NCBI GenBank assembly: GCA_903837355.1
Contig: CAILUI010000233.1
Span: 1-58,269 of the forward strand
DNA length: 58,269 bases
From: an uncultured Victivallales bacterium
GTDB lineage: Bacteria; Verrucomicrobiota; Lentisphaeria; Oligosphaerales; JAFGRS01
Direction of reading: 5' to 3'
Shown here: one piece after another, positions 11,301 to 19,900 of the stretch
Position numbering within the stretch: position 1 is the stretch's first letter
How the letters are laid out: each line of letters opens with the position of its first letter
Program-made: the position numbers and the translations under genes
The notes under the pieces: generated by a model
What the model was told of the DNA's origin: nothing
The model's input: only the letters and a program-made list of their open reading frames with translations
Database searches by the model: none

Positions 11301-12050
11301 CTCGTAGCCGTAGGCCATGATCGGCGTCCCGGTGGGCTCGAGAGACAGGTCCACGCGCAGCGGCTCGCTGCCGCCTTGGCCACGATAGTCGACGAGGGCC
11401 GAGTTGCGGCCACGACGAACCTGCGCCGCCGGCAGCGAGCAGGTGACTGCGCTCAGGGGCGCGGCCGAGTAGACCGTGAGCCGGAGCGTCTCGGGGACCC
11501 CGGCCGGGGCTCGCGGCAAGGTGCCGGCGTAGACCCCACCCGCCAGCGGCAGGAACTCGGTGTAGGCGAGGGTGACCCGCGGCGAGCCTTGCGGCGCGAT
11601 GCGTGCGAGGCGGACCTCGAACCGGCCATCCGTCTCCCGCGTGAGTTGGCCGGAGGAGCCGCCCGCCTGCATGGGGAGACCCAGGAGGCCGCCCAGTCGC
11701 CGCCGCTCAACGACACGGGCAGAGCACTCGCCGCCGTCCAGCGCCGAGATCGCGAAGCTGGCGACCGACGCCCCCGGCGGCAACGGGAAACGGAAGACGC
11801 CGTCGGTCGGGGCCGTACCCGGGGGCGCCCGGAAGGTCAGTGTCACCCGCACCTGGAGCATCTGATCGCGCACCTCGGCGGTGATCTGCTCCTCGGCGAG
11901 CGCCAGGCGCACCGCCGCGGGTCCAGAGCCCAGGGTCAGTGTGGCTGCCGGCACCGTAGGGGCGTCGCGCCGGAGCCGGTGCGCGCAGGCCGCGACCAGA
12001 ACCAGGAGCAGCAGCAGCGTCGTCCCCGTCGCCAGCCGTCCACGCAACAT
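5319..12050 (-). CDS. Giant VIT-domain lipoprotein with long helical-repeat region
   Basis: 2243 residues. The N-terminus is a lipoprotein signal (hydrophobic run then LVLVAAC, lipidated Cys likely in VAAC), so it should be anchored to a membrane facing outward. A VIT (vault/inter-alpha-trypsin) domain follows at about 30-190. VIT proteins normally carry a VWA domain next, but here the VIT module runs through FLLLVRSADDV almost directly into the post-VWA segment (GGQLVVVGRY, then LSEEYAVLTPYTTFLV), with no DxSxS metal site. The remaining roughly 1800 residues are Ala/Leu/Arg-rich, helical and TPR-like, with no recognised enzyme. The ATG at 12050 is chosen over the TTG at 12068 because GGGAGGGA lies 8 nt upstream of it. 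It probably scaffolds protein contacts in the envelope. Confidence 0.8.
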   Translation of the reverse strand: MLRGRLATGTTLLLLLVLVAACAHRLRRDAPTVPAATLTLGSGPAAVRLALAEEQITAEVRDQMLQVRVTLTFRAPPGTAPTDGVFRFPLPPGASVASFAISALDGGECSARVVERRRLGGLLGLPMQAGGSSGQLTRETDGRFEVRLARIAPQGSPRVTLAYTEFLPLAGGVYAGTLPRAPAGVPETLRLTVYSAAPLSAVTCSLPAAQVRRGRNSALVDYRGQGGSEPLRVDLSLEPTGTPIMAYGYEAQGDGTFLLLVRSADDVAASSTTPPEPLTGLRLEPSGLSLAAVYPQTLPDLAPGGQLVVVGRYQPPAGDAATTLVVHGHRGGQPVHLEARLHREAAAGGPSFIPRLWAQRHLEALLSQPQSEDRVAEIVALSEEYAVLTPYTTFLVADPAAGGGGLGQDRSPARPRRWRPSDGAWFFAEGRERARLDTLRQQARVADTAWREFRLDALRPLFKFRDETAYVTSALSLGQASGDLEAWAWNRLDGPPPGCPRIVTHDLPQTLHRELRLLAAVTAWEEMDRAVAQALTLPLPAAAPPRPEALPGPPPAQIDKLGAGNVANWQEPPPPAGELLGLPRGEAWLLGSRRLTEPMARVLEPPRAPETRYPDEVRALSRDLLCLPRLTGPVLVETVLEAWDERLGVKFRELRCRLLLAPGRWLLVQDTRSTDASSNQPSSVQWCTPEERGVLVPSRGLGASRPALPEDALSCPAPVLTGLFADLTLPAVLGSTATVERLPDGRLRLAIQYVWGGYAFLIDGARRVILEYQDAQLGPLGAYPPTLHEDIVETAGCWWPRRIQQRNREGALVQQTTLAVSAVAPAAFDAQWDEALAARSACLVLPTPSASRRELIAAWREGSPSVPQRYALLRHFIDTAQWSRADEQSVALRRAGVPELALEEASAAVLRGTQGTGVWLNTCLGRVQRLVEHPQTDELALAVAWFGYSRQAVAGEDRLRLLEALAPVFARQPEWLGTGRMVRRFRIEALAAAGRDAEAGAMRQADLIAARPESFAGPFAYGMPDPGRLPLYRSDAAAQDTWVRQHCLSASRADPDAEDRLLSYCEAQLREGRPTAALALLEAWRQQAAETAVAQEAPADRTVEGRLEQGHWLYLQAMVHVGRDQEARDLAAAWLRRVCADAPLSALAHAEARAAVHYAAVGPQEMAVSHVVESPLSDLLLTAGLAALQRPDCAGVAASIQQFTGFAHWEHRARFEAAWLAQAAAPSTPAPAAEVSPGAAARASSERIRKEGLGEAEEDEALTRAADMESPAGAACDPAARLSALASAVDAMVQSRFARRLNRDLVTARLVDTDPDAARLAALNEARIEVAARLRRQASRAAETLRPWLDLERQWQELLSESTPENLAAECRRELGPAAPSTAAPTAWLAALPAAQRLTVLKRLCLANRVPPAHTAALLAYLADASARGPETRVWRLHQLSLLLVLDRGQELETALASWVQDDPAEPTWRIALGYCLARQDRLVEAIAQFEVAAEPFGLPGREARLLSAWRLLTASDNDGQVGLATPARPDFSRLPVQDLDGLLKADDPDTDLALTAAETRDVLLCLARNGPRLVLHALGSLEAAYRRNRDPRLLTVVPELLREADLPDPFVVARAVQSLLARLNDEAAVTALAASLREARPQLHGERAITADVLELACLPWLAAVGPPVPTAAGQAGPRLERAAVVARERGSLEALARLLLEWGKVAEGPLRQAQADWLSLLLADPALARAPSWREFCLSHANLLWDYGRREEALTVLEGALALPLPDQGFAASSDPILNSLTGRLRATGQFQHCERVLQTRLARAEGAPERARFEEGLAALWGEALGQGVSLEAGSGQPLYDNAQRQLRALLDAAAGPHFVRLAELLCALHKAARQAGCAGVAEHLDAFCQALPGLLVGEVAGNQVQDVITAVATTRHDLLGARPALDYLTTWIETEPPHLRYLGRPGWAEHAEVIMAWKAEVGPDAELGRSLDALALRELRGFLHCDRNAWTPELYYQRAGALFRDDLVPTFAATAEAEAQAHPEDGFVATQAAYYLADELGLPERAAALLALADARGRLDSVGRLARAQMTLAAGDAPAAAALARQLASDLADVRIEPWQRDQSPALDAQIVWLKALATSGDEAGFTRALAVTEAALQRLDTRRLAAVTRLADTCLGCRRFADSARLFQDALALHSLTARFQKTQPARLPLVEGLVASYRDGGRPEAAAEVCRRALADPGLEADSRTAIEALGRDLGVP

Positions 12051-12153
12051 ATGGCAGGTCCCTCCCAACGGCTCTGCTACGCGGCTGCAGGTGGACTTCT
12101 ATCCTTGCCTGGACCCCGACCGCCTCGTGGGCGGCCGTGGGTGGGCGGCGTGG

Positions 12154-13302
12154 TCAGTGTCCCCCGCCACCGAGCAGCGGCCGCAGCGCCGGCTCCATGG
12201 CGGCAGCTTGGCGCATGAAGCCCAGGTCGGTGGGATGCGAGCCATCGACCGTGTCCTCGCCGTCAGCCCCGAGCAGGCCGTCGCCGGCCAGGTAGTGCAG
12301 TCCGATTACGCCGGCGGCCTGCAGCCGCTCGTAGGCGGCCTTGTGCGCGGCGCGGCTGGTTTCATTGTGGGCGCGGGCGCCAGCGCTGATGAAGGCATTG
12401 GCGTAGGTGCGGTCTTCGACCATCAGGATGGGGGTATCGGGGTGGGCCTGACGCAGGATGCGCACAAACGGCTCCAGGCGTTCAGTCACCTCGGCGGCGC
12501 CCATGTTGGGCAGGCAGTCCAGAACGTAGACGGCCGGGTCGAGCTGCGCGAGCAACTCGGCCAGCGCGGGCTCCATCCTCCCCGCCCCGGAGAAGCCCAG
12601 GTTGATGACCGGCAGGTCGAGGCGGCGTCCGAGGATAGCGGTATGGACCATGCCCGGTCGCGAGGCGCAGCCGCCCTGGGTGATGGACGTGCCGTAAAAG
12701 ACCAGCGGCCGTGAGCGCCCGGGGTTACGCGCGGGCGCCTTGCCAAGCCTCGCCCCCGCGGGAACTCCAACCTTCACCGAGGAGACGCCGTTGTACAGCG
12801 GCAGGTAGAGCAGGAACTCGCGTTCGCCGGGAGGCATGTCGCCGATCAGCGTGGTGGTGACATCGGTGGACTCGGGGCGCCCGACGGCGACCCAGCGCCA
12901 GCCCCGGTCAGGGGTCCTGACATAGAGGTCGAGCCCGCTGACGCCGGTGGCCGGCATGTGATTCATACCCAGGGTTGCCGAACGCAGCACCCAATGCGCC
13001 TGGAGGGTCGTGGCATCGGTGACAAAACGCACGCACATCCCCGCCGAGTTGAGGCTCAGGCCCCAGACCGCCGCCGGCACCTTAGCCTCGGCCGTGGCCG
13101 GCAGACGGTCGTAGGGGGTCGCGGTGTCGGCCCAGCCGCGGCCCTCGAGCCCCAGGTTCAGGACATCGTACCAGAGCACCTTGCCGTCGGTCGCGGCTTC
13201 CGCTGAAGCCGGGTCGAGCCACTCGGTGGGGGTGGCCCAAGAGCTGACGCTCGCGGCGGCCACCAGCGTACAGGCGGCCCATGGACAGATACCGACGTGC
13301 AT
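12154..13302 (-). CDS. Secreted SGNH hydrolase with GxDLY-type N-terminal domain
   Basis: 382 residues with a signal peptide ending near SSWAT. Residues about 30-180 form a beta-sandwich domain carrying GVSGLDLYVR, the signature of the GxDLY domain that precedes GDSL-type lipases. The hydrolase domain follows with all four blocks: VFYGTSITQGG (Ser), INLGFSGAG (Gly), LDCLPNMG (Asn) and VDGSHPTDLG (Asp/His), so it should be active, probably on an acylated polysaccharide. An AAAGGA site lies 8 nt before the ATG. It is first in a - strand run with the VIT lipoprotein and the twin-SGNH protein, and a promoter-like site lies upstream. Confidence 0.9.
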   Translation of the reverse strand: MHVGICPWAACTLVAAASVSSWATPTEWLDPASAEAATDGKVLWYDVLNLGLEGRGWADTATPYDRLPATAEAKVPAAVWGLSLNSAGMCVRFVTDATTLQAHWVLRSATLGMNHMPATGVSGLDLYVRTPDRGWRWVAVGRPESTDVTTTLIGDMPPGEREFLLYLPLYNGVSSVKVGVPAGARLGKAPARNPGRSRPLVFYGTSITQGGCASRPGMVHTAILGRRLDLPVINLGFSGAGRMEPALAELLAQLDPAVYVLDCLPNMGAAEVTERLEPFVRILRQAHPDTPILMVEDRTYANAFISAGARAHNETSRAAHKAAYERLQAAGVIGLHYLAGDGLLGADGEDTVDGSHPTDLGFMRQAAAMEPALRPLLGGGGH

Positions 13303-13371
13303 GGTCTGGTCCTTTCGGGATCCCCCGATGACTTCCCAACCGCACCCGTTCCGAGGTGCAGAGCCCGCCTA

Positions 13372-13399
13372 AGTATACTGGCAACCGGAGCATCGGCAA
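13372..13399 (-). promoter_or_regulatory. Candidate sigma70 promoter of the SGNH hydrolase gene
   Basis: On the - strand TTGCCG (13394-13399) and TATACT (13372-13377) are spaced by 16 bp. The -10 matches the consensus at 5/6. It would start transcription about 60 nt before the ATG at 13302 and may drive the whole run down to the DsbD-like gene. Confidence 0.5.
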
Positions 13400-13583
13400 C
13401 ACCCTCCAGCACGCCAGGCCCACACCGGCAGGCGCTCAGGTGGATCCCTCTGACGCTCGACGGGGTGGGCGCGCCGTGGTCCGGATCTTGCACTCCCCTG
13501 CCCCCGACCTATGGTTGCAACGGTGCGCGTGCGTCAGCACCGCCAGGCTTCGCCCTTCAGTACCGGCACCAAGGAGTCGCGTC

Positions 13584-14861
13584 GTGTACCCGCTCAGACC
13601 GCCTTACGTATTTGTCCATCGGCGTGTGGCGCGCAACCGCCTGGCGGTGGCCCGCATGGAGCGCATCCTGGCCGCCATCGGCAACCCACCGCTGATCGAG
13701 GTCGACGCGACCGACACTGACCGCGTGCTCGAGATGGCCGGACCGCCCGCGGGCCTTCCCGCCGTGGGCGGACGCCTGCGGCAGGGCCTGGAACGCCGCG
13801 AGGCCGACCCCTCGTTCCTCTTCAACACCTTCGTCTGGGACCAGGCGGACCGGGTCGCCCCCACCACCCGCTTCCACAATTCGCTCGCCCAGCGTATTGC
13901 CGCGGTGATGGCCGGCGTGGGCGAGGATTTCGCCTTCAGCCGCCGCGAAGCGAACTGGACCTCGGGCGGCACGCAGTACGTCTGCCAGGGCGGTTGGGGC
14001 ATCCACAGCCTCAAGGGTTGCCCCCATCGGTGCGACTACTGCGACGAAGCCTACATCGTTAACCTCATGCTCGACCTGGAGGACTTCGGCGACCACGTCA
14101 GCCGGATGCTGAGCCGGCGCCCCGAGCAGAAGCTCTACCGCTATGACCTGTTCAGCGACAGCCTCGGGTTCGAGCCGGAGTACGGCGCCTCCGCCATCCT
14201 CTCCGAGTGCTTCGCCAAGAGCGGCGACAAGTACCTCCTGTACTACACCAAGAGCGACAACGTCGAGCACCTCCTCGAGCTGCCGTACAGGTCCAACTCC
14301 ATCTTCTACTGCACCCTGTCCACCGACAGCGTCTGCCGGTTCATCGAGCGCGGCACGCCCTCCATGGAGCAGCGGATCGAGGGGTTACGCAAGTGTCAAC
14401 AGGCTGGCTACCGGGTCCGGGTCGGGTTCTCGCCCATCATCCCCGTGCGCAACTGGCGTGAGGAGGCCAGCGAGTGCATCGAGAAACTGGTCGCCAAGGT
14501 GCAACCGGAGACCGTCCGGCTGTGGATCCTGTCGCTGATGACCGCCGCCGAAACCGAGACGCTGATCCGCCCTGAACTCCTTGATCCGGAGGCCGTCCGC
14601 GCCATGCACGCCGCCGCCCCGCATCTGAGCGAGGGCTTCGCGCAGCCGTTCCCGCTTGAGACCCGTGTCGAGGTCTACGGCCACTACCTCGATGTCATGG
14701 GGCGGGCGAGTCCGGCAACCCCGGTGTCGCTATGCAGCGAGACCCCGGCCGTCTGGGAGCGGCTGGCGGGCAAGCTGCGCATGACGCCTGACCGGCTGTA
14801 CTGCTGCTGCGGCGGCCGTAGCGGCGCTCCGGAAGCGGCGGCTGCCGCCGCCGCGCCCTGA
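13584..14861 (+). CDS. Radical SAM protein, spore photoproduct lyase (SplB) family
   Basis: 425 residues. A radical-SAM cluster motif C-x3-C-x2-C (KGCPHRCDYCDEAY, about residue 150) would bind [4Fe-4S] and SAM. The following segments fit the spore photoproduct lyase family: YRYDLFSDSLGFE, KYLLYYTKSDNVEHLL, IERGTPSMEQRIEGL and GFSPIIPVRNWREE. A Cys-rich C-terminus (RLYCCCGG) precedes an Ala-rich tail. Spore photoproduct lyase repairs UV thymine lesions in spores, but no sporulation gene is visible here, so the substrate is open. The GTG at 13584 is chosen because AAGGAG ends 7 nt before it; the longer frame from 13356 adds 76 unrelated residues. Confidence 0.85.
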   Translation: MYPLRPPYVFVHRRVARNRLAVARMERILAAIGNPPLIEVDATDTDRVLEMAGPPAGLPAVGGRLRQGLERREADPSFLFNTFVWDQADRVAPTTRFHNSLAQRIAAVMAGVGEDFAFSRREANWTSGGTQYVCQGGWGIHSLKGCPHRCDYCDEAYIVNLMLDLEDFGDHVSRMLSRRPEQKLYRYDLFSDSLGFEPEYGASAILSECFAKSGDKYLLYYTKSDNVEHLLELPYRSNSIFYCTLSTDSVCRFIERGTPSMEQRIEGLRKCQQAGYRVRVGFSPIIPVRNWREEASECIEKLVAKVQPETVRLWILSLMTAAETETLIRPELLDPEAVRAMHAAAPHLSEGFAQPFPLETRVEVYGHYLDVMGRASPATPVSLCSETPAVWERLAGKLRMTPDRLYCCCGGRSGAPEAAAAAAAP

Positions 14862-14942
14862 CCGGCCGGGGCGCCCAGGCCGGCGCCGCGGGGCGAGGCC
14901 CCTTCAGAGGGTGCCGCCACGACCCGCCGGCGCAGTAGTGCC

Positions 14943-16127
14943 TCAGTACTGTCGCGTCGCTTCGGTTTCGGCGACCGGGCGGAGGATCTCGTCGCTGGTG
15001 ATTTCGGCGGCGAAACGGACATCGCCGCCGACGAGAGCCTTGACCACAACCTGCCAGCCGGCAGTGGCCTGCGGTGCGAGTGTGGCCAGCGGTGCGAAGG
15101 TGATGATCGTCCCGTCGGCCGTCGCCACCGAGGCCCCGCCCCCCTCGACGAACTCCTGGCTATCTTCAAGCCGGCAGACTAGCCGAATGTTGGTGAGGGG
15201 CGCATTGCCCTGATTCTGCACGCTGACATCGTAGGTATTCTGCTGCCCCACCTCGATCGGGTCGTTGACGTCGACAACCTCGAAGAGGACGGCGGCAATG
15301 CCCGTAACGAGGGTGGTGCACTGCGACTCCACCGACTCGGCACCGCTGCTGCCGGCGGCCGCGGCAAAGCTCAGCTCACCCGGTTCCGGCGCGGTGAAAT
15401 CGGCACACAGCCGTTTGCTGGCGCCGGGGGCCAGGTTCGGGATGCGCCAGATCAAGCGGACGGCCCCGGGACGATCTCCGGCGTCCGGGCCGGCGTACAC
15501 CGCACCGGCCGGGATGGGCAGGGTCACGGTGACCTCTTCCGCCAGCTTGTCACCGCGGTTGCTGAGCGTAAAACACACCGGCAGGGGCCGGGATGGCAGC
15601 ACCGTCTCCGGGACGTTGCAGGCCAGGGCCAGGACTGCAGCCCGGCGGTCAGGGCCGACATTCTCGACCCAGAAGTTGCTGCACAGCTTGGGCGTCACAC
15701 AGCGGTACTCCTGGCCGTTCGAGTAGAAGCTGAACTCGTAGGCGTCGATCGGCTCCGTGCCCCCCCAGACGATGTTACGCTGTAGAATCGGCCGACCGTT
15801 CTTGCGCGAGGACATGGCGGGAAGCAAGGTCCCGACCGGGATCTGCAGCGCGCTGATCGGTGCGCTCAGCGCCGCCGCCCGGAAGTCCTCGATATCCCCC
15901 CGCCAACCGTCGCACTGGTTAACGACGACGAGAACATCGTCCCGGAGCTGCTCGCAGGTCAGACGCTCCCGCAAGTCCTCGGGGCTCTGCAGCGGGTCGG
16001 CGAAACGGGTGCTGGGATGACCCAGCCGGCGCGCGGTGTGGTGCTGCTGGGCTTGCAGCGAGACAACCGCGAGCATGGCCAGCACCAGCACCCGCAGCGA
16101 AGACGGTGACCTTCTACCGATCATCAT
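14943..16127 (-). CDS. Secreted protein with DUF11-like Ig-fold repeats
   Basis: 394 residues with a signal peptide (hydrophobic run ending VVSLQAQ). The first 160 residues contain four to five cysteines and no known domain. Two Ig-fold repeats of the DUF11/CARDB type follow: PLPVCFTLSNRGDKLAEEVT at about 180-265 and NTYDVSVQNQGNAPLTNIRL at about 285-375. Such repeats occur in cell-surface and OmcB-like envelope proteins; no enzyme is evident. GAAGGAGC lies about 10 nt before the ATG. The gene is convergent with the SplB-like gene and divergent from the toxin-antitoxin pair. Confidence 0.75.
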   Translation of the reverse strand: MMIGRRSPSSLRVLVLAMLAVVSLQAQQHHTARRLGHPSTRFADPLQSPEDLRERLTCEQLRDDVLVVVNQCDGWRGDIEDFRAAALSAPISALQIPVGTLLPAMSSRKNGRPILQRNIVWGGTEPIDAYEFSFYSNGQEYRCVTPKLCSNFWVENVGPDRRAAVLALACNVPETVLPSRPLPVCFTLSNRGDKLAEEVTVTLPIPAGAVYAGPDAGDRPGAVRLIWRIPNLAPGASKRLCADFTAPEPGELSFAAAAGSSGAESVESQCTTLVTGIAAVLFEVVDVNDPIEVGQQNTYDVSVQNQGNAPLTNIRLVCRLEDSQEFVEGGGASVATADGTIITFAPLATLAPQATAGWQVVVKALVGGDVRFAAEITSDEILRPVAETEATRQY

Positions 16128-16342
16128 TGCCTGGAAGCTCCTTCACTCAGCCTTGGACGCCGGCTACGCAAGAATGATGCCGAGACGCCTGCCCTGGCGA
16201 GGAAGTTTAATGCGCGGCAGCGGCAAATGCCATAGGTAGCCGCTGTTTTCCGTCGCGGTCTCAGGGAAGCGCCGGTCAGCCTGACGAAAGCCGTTCTGAA
16301 ACCGCGCAGAAGCAGGGCAACCGGCAGAAAAGTCCGGATTGT

Positions 16343-16361
16343 AGTACTATATTATAGTACT
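16343..16361. promoter_or_regulatory. Perfect 19-bp palindrome, likely antitoxin operator
   Basis: AGTACTATATTATAGTACT has 9-bp arms around a single T. It lies 26 bp before the antitoxin ATG in an otherwise GC-rich genome and contains TATTAT, which could serve as a -10 element. Phd/YefM antitoxins repress their own operon through such palindromes. A TATAGGAG ribosome site follows at 16373-16380. Confidence 0.7.
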
Positions 16362-16386
16362 GAACTACGGACTATAGGAGACTTCT

Positions 16387-16650
16387 ATGCTGAATGCCGT
16401 CATCCCGGTACAGGAGATCAAGCGTCGCGGGATGGGTGCCGTTGATAGTGGGTTGCGCCAGTATGGCAGCGTCATCATCGTGCGCAACAATCGGCCTGCG
16501 TACGTTGTCCTCTCGCCCGCGGACTACGAAGCCATGGCTCAGGCTGCCGACGAGGCCCGGCTCTCGCAGGGCCTGGCCGACTGGCAGGCGGGACGCTGCG
16601 CGCCGACCACCGTGGATGACTTGCTGAGGGAGGCTGCGACCGATGAGTGA
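16387..16650 (+). CDS. Type II antitoxin, Phd/YefM family
   Basis: 87 residues. The N-terminal half (VIPVQEIKRRGMGAVDSGLR, then VIIVRNNRPAYVVLSPADYE) is the DNA-binding Phd/YefM fold. The C-terminal half, with DWQAG and TTVDDLLREA, is the flexible toxin-wrapping segment. AGGAG ends 6 nt before the ATG. It overlaps the toxin gene by 8 bp, the usual coupling in these modules, and the palindrome just upstream is its expected operator. Confidence 0.88.
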   Translation: MLNAVIPVQEIKRRGMGAVDSGLRQYGSVIIVRNNRPAYVVLSPADYEAMAQAADEARLSQGLADWQAGRCAPTTVDDLLREAATDE

Positions 16651-16936
16651 CGCCGTCGGACCCTGGGCCTTCATACGGACCGAAACGTTCTTGCGCGAAC
16701 TGCGCCGTTACCTGCGCCAGCACCCTGAGCGGCAGGCCCTGGTTCGGGAGACGCTGACGGCACTGGTGGCGGATCCGCATGCGCCGGCTCTTCGGTTGCA
16801 TACGTTGCAGGGGCGCTTGCGGGGGCTGTACGCGGTGCGCCTTTCCTACAGTGACCGTATCCTCCTAACTCTCCTGATCACGGAACGCCAGATCGTTCTC
16901 CTGAGTCTCGGTACCCACGATGATCTGTCCCGCTGA
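16643..16936 (+). CDS. Type II toxin, RelE/YafQ-like
   Basis: 97 residues in the size range of RelE/ParE toxins. The segment LRLHTLQGRLRGLYAVRLSYSDRILLTL matches the core 'H-x-L-x-G-x-x-x-G-x-x-x-x-R-x-x-Y-x-x-R' pattern, with basic residues on the strands that contact RNA. Members of this branch (YafQ/HigB-like) cleave mRNA on the ribosome, though ParE-type gyrase poisons share the fold. The ATG lies inside the last codons of the antitoxin gene. It ends 60 bp from the convergent glycosidase gene. Confidence 0.85.
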   Translation: MSDAVGPWAFIRTETFLRELRRYLRQHPERQALVRETLTALVADPHAPALRLHTLQGRLRGLYAVRLSYSDRILLTLLITERQIVLLSLGTHDDLSR

Positions 16937-16995
16937 CGGGGCCAACTGCGGCGCCCAGCCAGAACGGTCGAAGACCTGTTACCCAGCCGCGCTCC

Positions 16996-19900
16996 TCAGG
17001 GTGCCGCCGGCACGGCGCTCAGCAGCACGGCGCTGAGCACCGGGCTGCGAGTGGCGGTTTCCGGGGTGGCCAGGAGGGCCACCAGGCGCGTCTGACGGGC
17101 GGCCGGAAGAGTGCTGACCGGCACGGTCTGCTCGCCATCCGCCAGTCCAATCTCCGCGGTGGCCGCGGTCGTGGCAAATCCATCGTTGGAGGTCTCAAGC
17201 CGAAGGCGGATGGCGCCGTCGTTGAGCGCCGTTGTGGTCCGCACCGCGGTGAGGCGCACGGGCTGGCCCCAGTCGCAGGGGGCGGTGGTGTAGCTGCCAG
17301 CCAAGGCGCCGAGCGGCAGCGGCGGGACCCGAGCGTAGTCGGTGGCGAAGGCGAACTCCGCCGGCACCAACGCCGCACGCTGGATCGAGATCTCGTCGAG
17401 CGCCCCAGTGAACGGGAAACCGCCGTCGGCGGCAAAGGCGCCGAGGGTCAGCGCGACGGGACTCGTGGAGAGGCCGATGTGAGCGATCGGCAGGGGCGCA
17501 CCATCCGGCTTGCCATCGAGGAAGAGCGCCAGCGTCTGGGCCGCGCGATCGCAGACCACGGCAACGTGATGCCACCCGCCATCGGCGACCAGCGCCGCGC
17601 TCAGGACTTCGACGTACTGCACGCCGTCCTGCATGACCCAGGCCGAGATCCGACCCCCCTTCACGCCCAGCGAGTAGGCGCCGGGGCGCGCCACCATGAC
17701 CTGGTTCTCCAGCGCCGAGGTCTGGAACCAGGCCTGGATCGTAAAGCTCTCCGTGGGCTTGAAGACATAGGGCTCGACGCTGGCGATGGTGATGTGCGCG
17801 CCGCCCTGGAAGCGTGCCGCCGCGGGCTCGCCCCGGCGGTCGGGCGCCTGCATTACCACGGGACCGCTGAGGCGGCCGCCGGCCCCGTACTCGCTGCCGT
17901 CGGCCACGCTCTCGCCGGGCGGGTCGTCGAGCTTCCAGAGGCCGACCAGCGGACGGCTTGGCCCGCGGGTCAACAACACCCCTTCACCGCGGCGAACGGT
18001 AAGGCTCGGCGTGGCGGTCCAGGCACTGCCGGCCTCGAACGTACGGTCGATGTAGAGATCCACCGCCGCCGCATAGCCGGCATCCACGCGCCAGGTGAGT
18101 TCACGGGGTGGCGTGAAGGCGCGGCCAAGGTCCACGATCTGCACGGTCGTACCGTCAATGCTCACGCGCTTGCGGCTCCCCAGATGCACCACCTCGGCCG
18201 TAACCCGCGGCAGACCGGCGGGCAGAACCGGCCTGACCTCGAGGCCGGCGTTGGTGTGGCGGATACCAAGGACGCCCTGCACCAGCGCTGCCGGCACCGC
18301 GATCATGTCAGAGAGGTAGGGCTCGTCGCAGGCGCCGGTGCCGATGCGGCCATCCGGCGTGACCCAGTTATTGCCGATGAAACCGCGCTCGCCGGTCAGG
18401 CGCGTTCCCTCGGCGAAGCGCCGGAGTCGCCGCCAGGCTCCCTCGGCGTCGCCGGCCGCGGCGCGAGCCATGATCTCCCAGTAGGTCATGGACAGGAACG
18501 AGCCGCCGTTCATGTAGTTACCGAAGCCCTGATTCGCCGGATGGGTGTTGACGCTGGCCGGCACCGGCCAGTAGGCCGAACGCGAGGCGAAGCCGGCGTA
18601 GCCATGGTCACGTTCAAGCTCGACGATGCGGGCATCCAGGGTCGCGATGAGTTGGCGCGCCTGCTCGGGCGAGGCGATGCCCAGTGCGACCGGCGGAAAC
18701 TGGCAAAGGTCGGCGGCGTAGGCAATGCGTTCGCCGGTCGGTGTGATCCAGTCCACGTAGCGCGGCCCTCCCGGTGCCTGCTCCCACCAGAGGACGCGGT
18801 TGATGGCCGCTTTCAGCGTCGCCGCCGTGGCGGCATGGGTTGCCGCCTCCGCCCCTTCGCCAACCGCGGTTTCCAGGTCGGAGAGGTCAACCAAAGCTTT
18901 GTAGAGGAAGGTGTTGTGGTACGTGGTGATGCCACTCGCATAGAGCGCGTCGTAGTACCAGTGCGCCACCGGCGTCAATGACACCAGGCCCGCGTCGTTG
19001 CATTTGCTCAGGTACCAGGCCACGGCACGACGGTAGGCGGGCAGGTGCTGGCGGACGAAGCCGAGGTCACCCGAGTAGAGGTAGTAAGCACGTCCGCCGA
19101 TGATCTGGATGATGTTGTCGTCGGTATAGGCTCCGGCCGCGTTGTAGCCGAAGCGGGTCAGGCCCGGCTCGTACTCCGTGCCCAGGATCATCTGCAGGTT
19201 GTCACGGAAGGCGTGCGGCAGCTCGTGCGGACGCGCCGCCGTCAGGTCGGCTGCGGCTGCCCCAGCCAGCAGCGGCAAGCCCTTCATCCACGAGGCGCCC
19301 CCGTAGTACCAGCCGTCGGTTTCGTTGCCGAAGGTGTAATGCAGGGCGTCGTTCACCGCACCGCCATTGAGCACCGCACCGTAGAAGTGCCGCAGCGTCG
19401 CGAGCGTGCCCGTAGCGTCCTCGCCCTGCACCTGGAGCTGGTGCCCGCTGCGCCACGCCGGCACGGCCGCCAGGCGTAACGTCGTCTGCTCCCGGTCGCC
19501 GGCCCTGAAAACGTGCCGCGCCGCGGTCTGGGACACCACGCCGACCTCACTCAGCCAGCCAAAGTGCCCCCGCCGGTAGAGGTGGCCGCCGTCAACGCTC
19601 AATCGCGGTTCGCTTTCGTGCTGCCAGGCCGGAAAGAGCTTCAGAATGGCCCAGCCGCCCGGCTCGGTCACGACCAGATTGTTCTCACGGCTGAGTTTGT
19701 ACCCCGCCGACCACTCGGCGGGACGATAGTGCGGATTGTGCCAGCCCTGCAGCGCCTCCGGGGCGATCCAGAGGGTCGTTGCGACCGCGTTCGGCAGCAG
19801 CGTCGAGGGCGCGCCGCTGATCGGGCGGGTGCTGAAGAACAGCGCCGGCGTTCCGGCACTGCTCACCGTCAGTTCCCGCAGCCAGGTGCGGTCCACGCTC

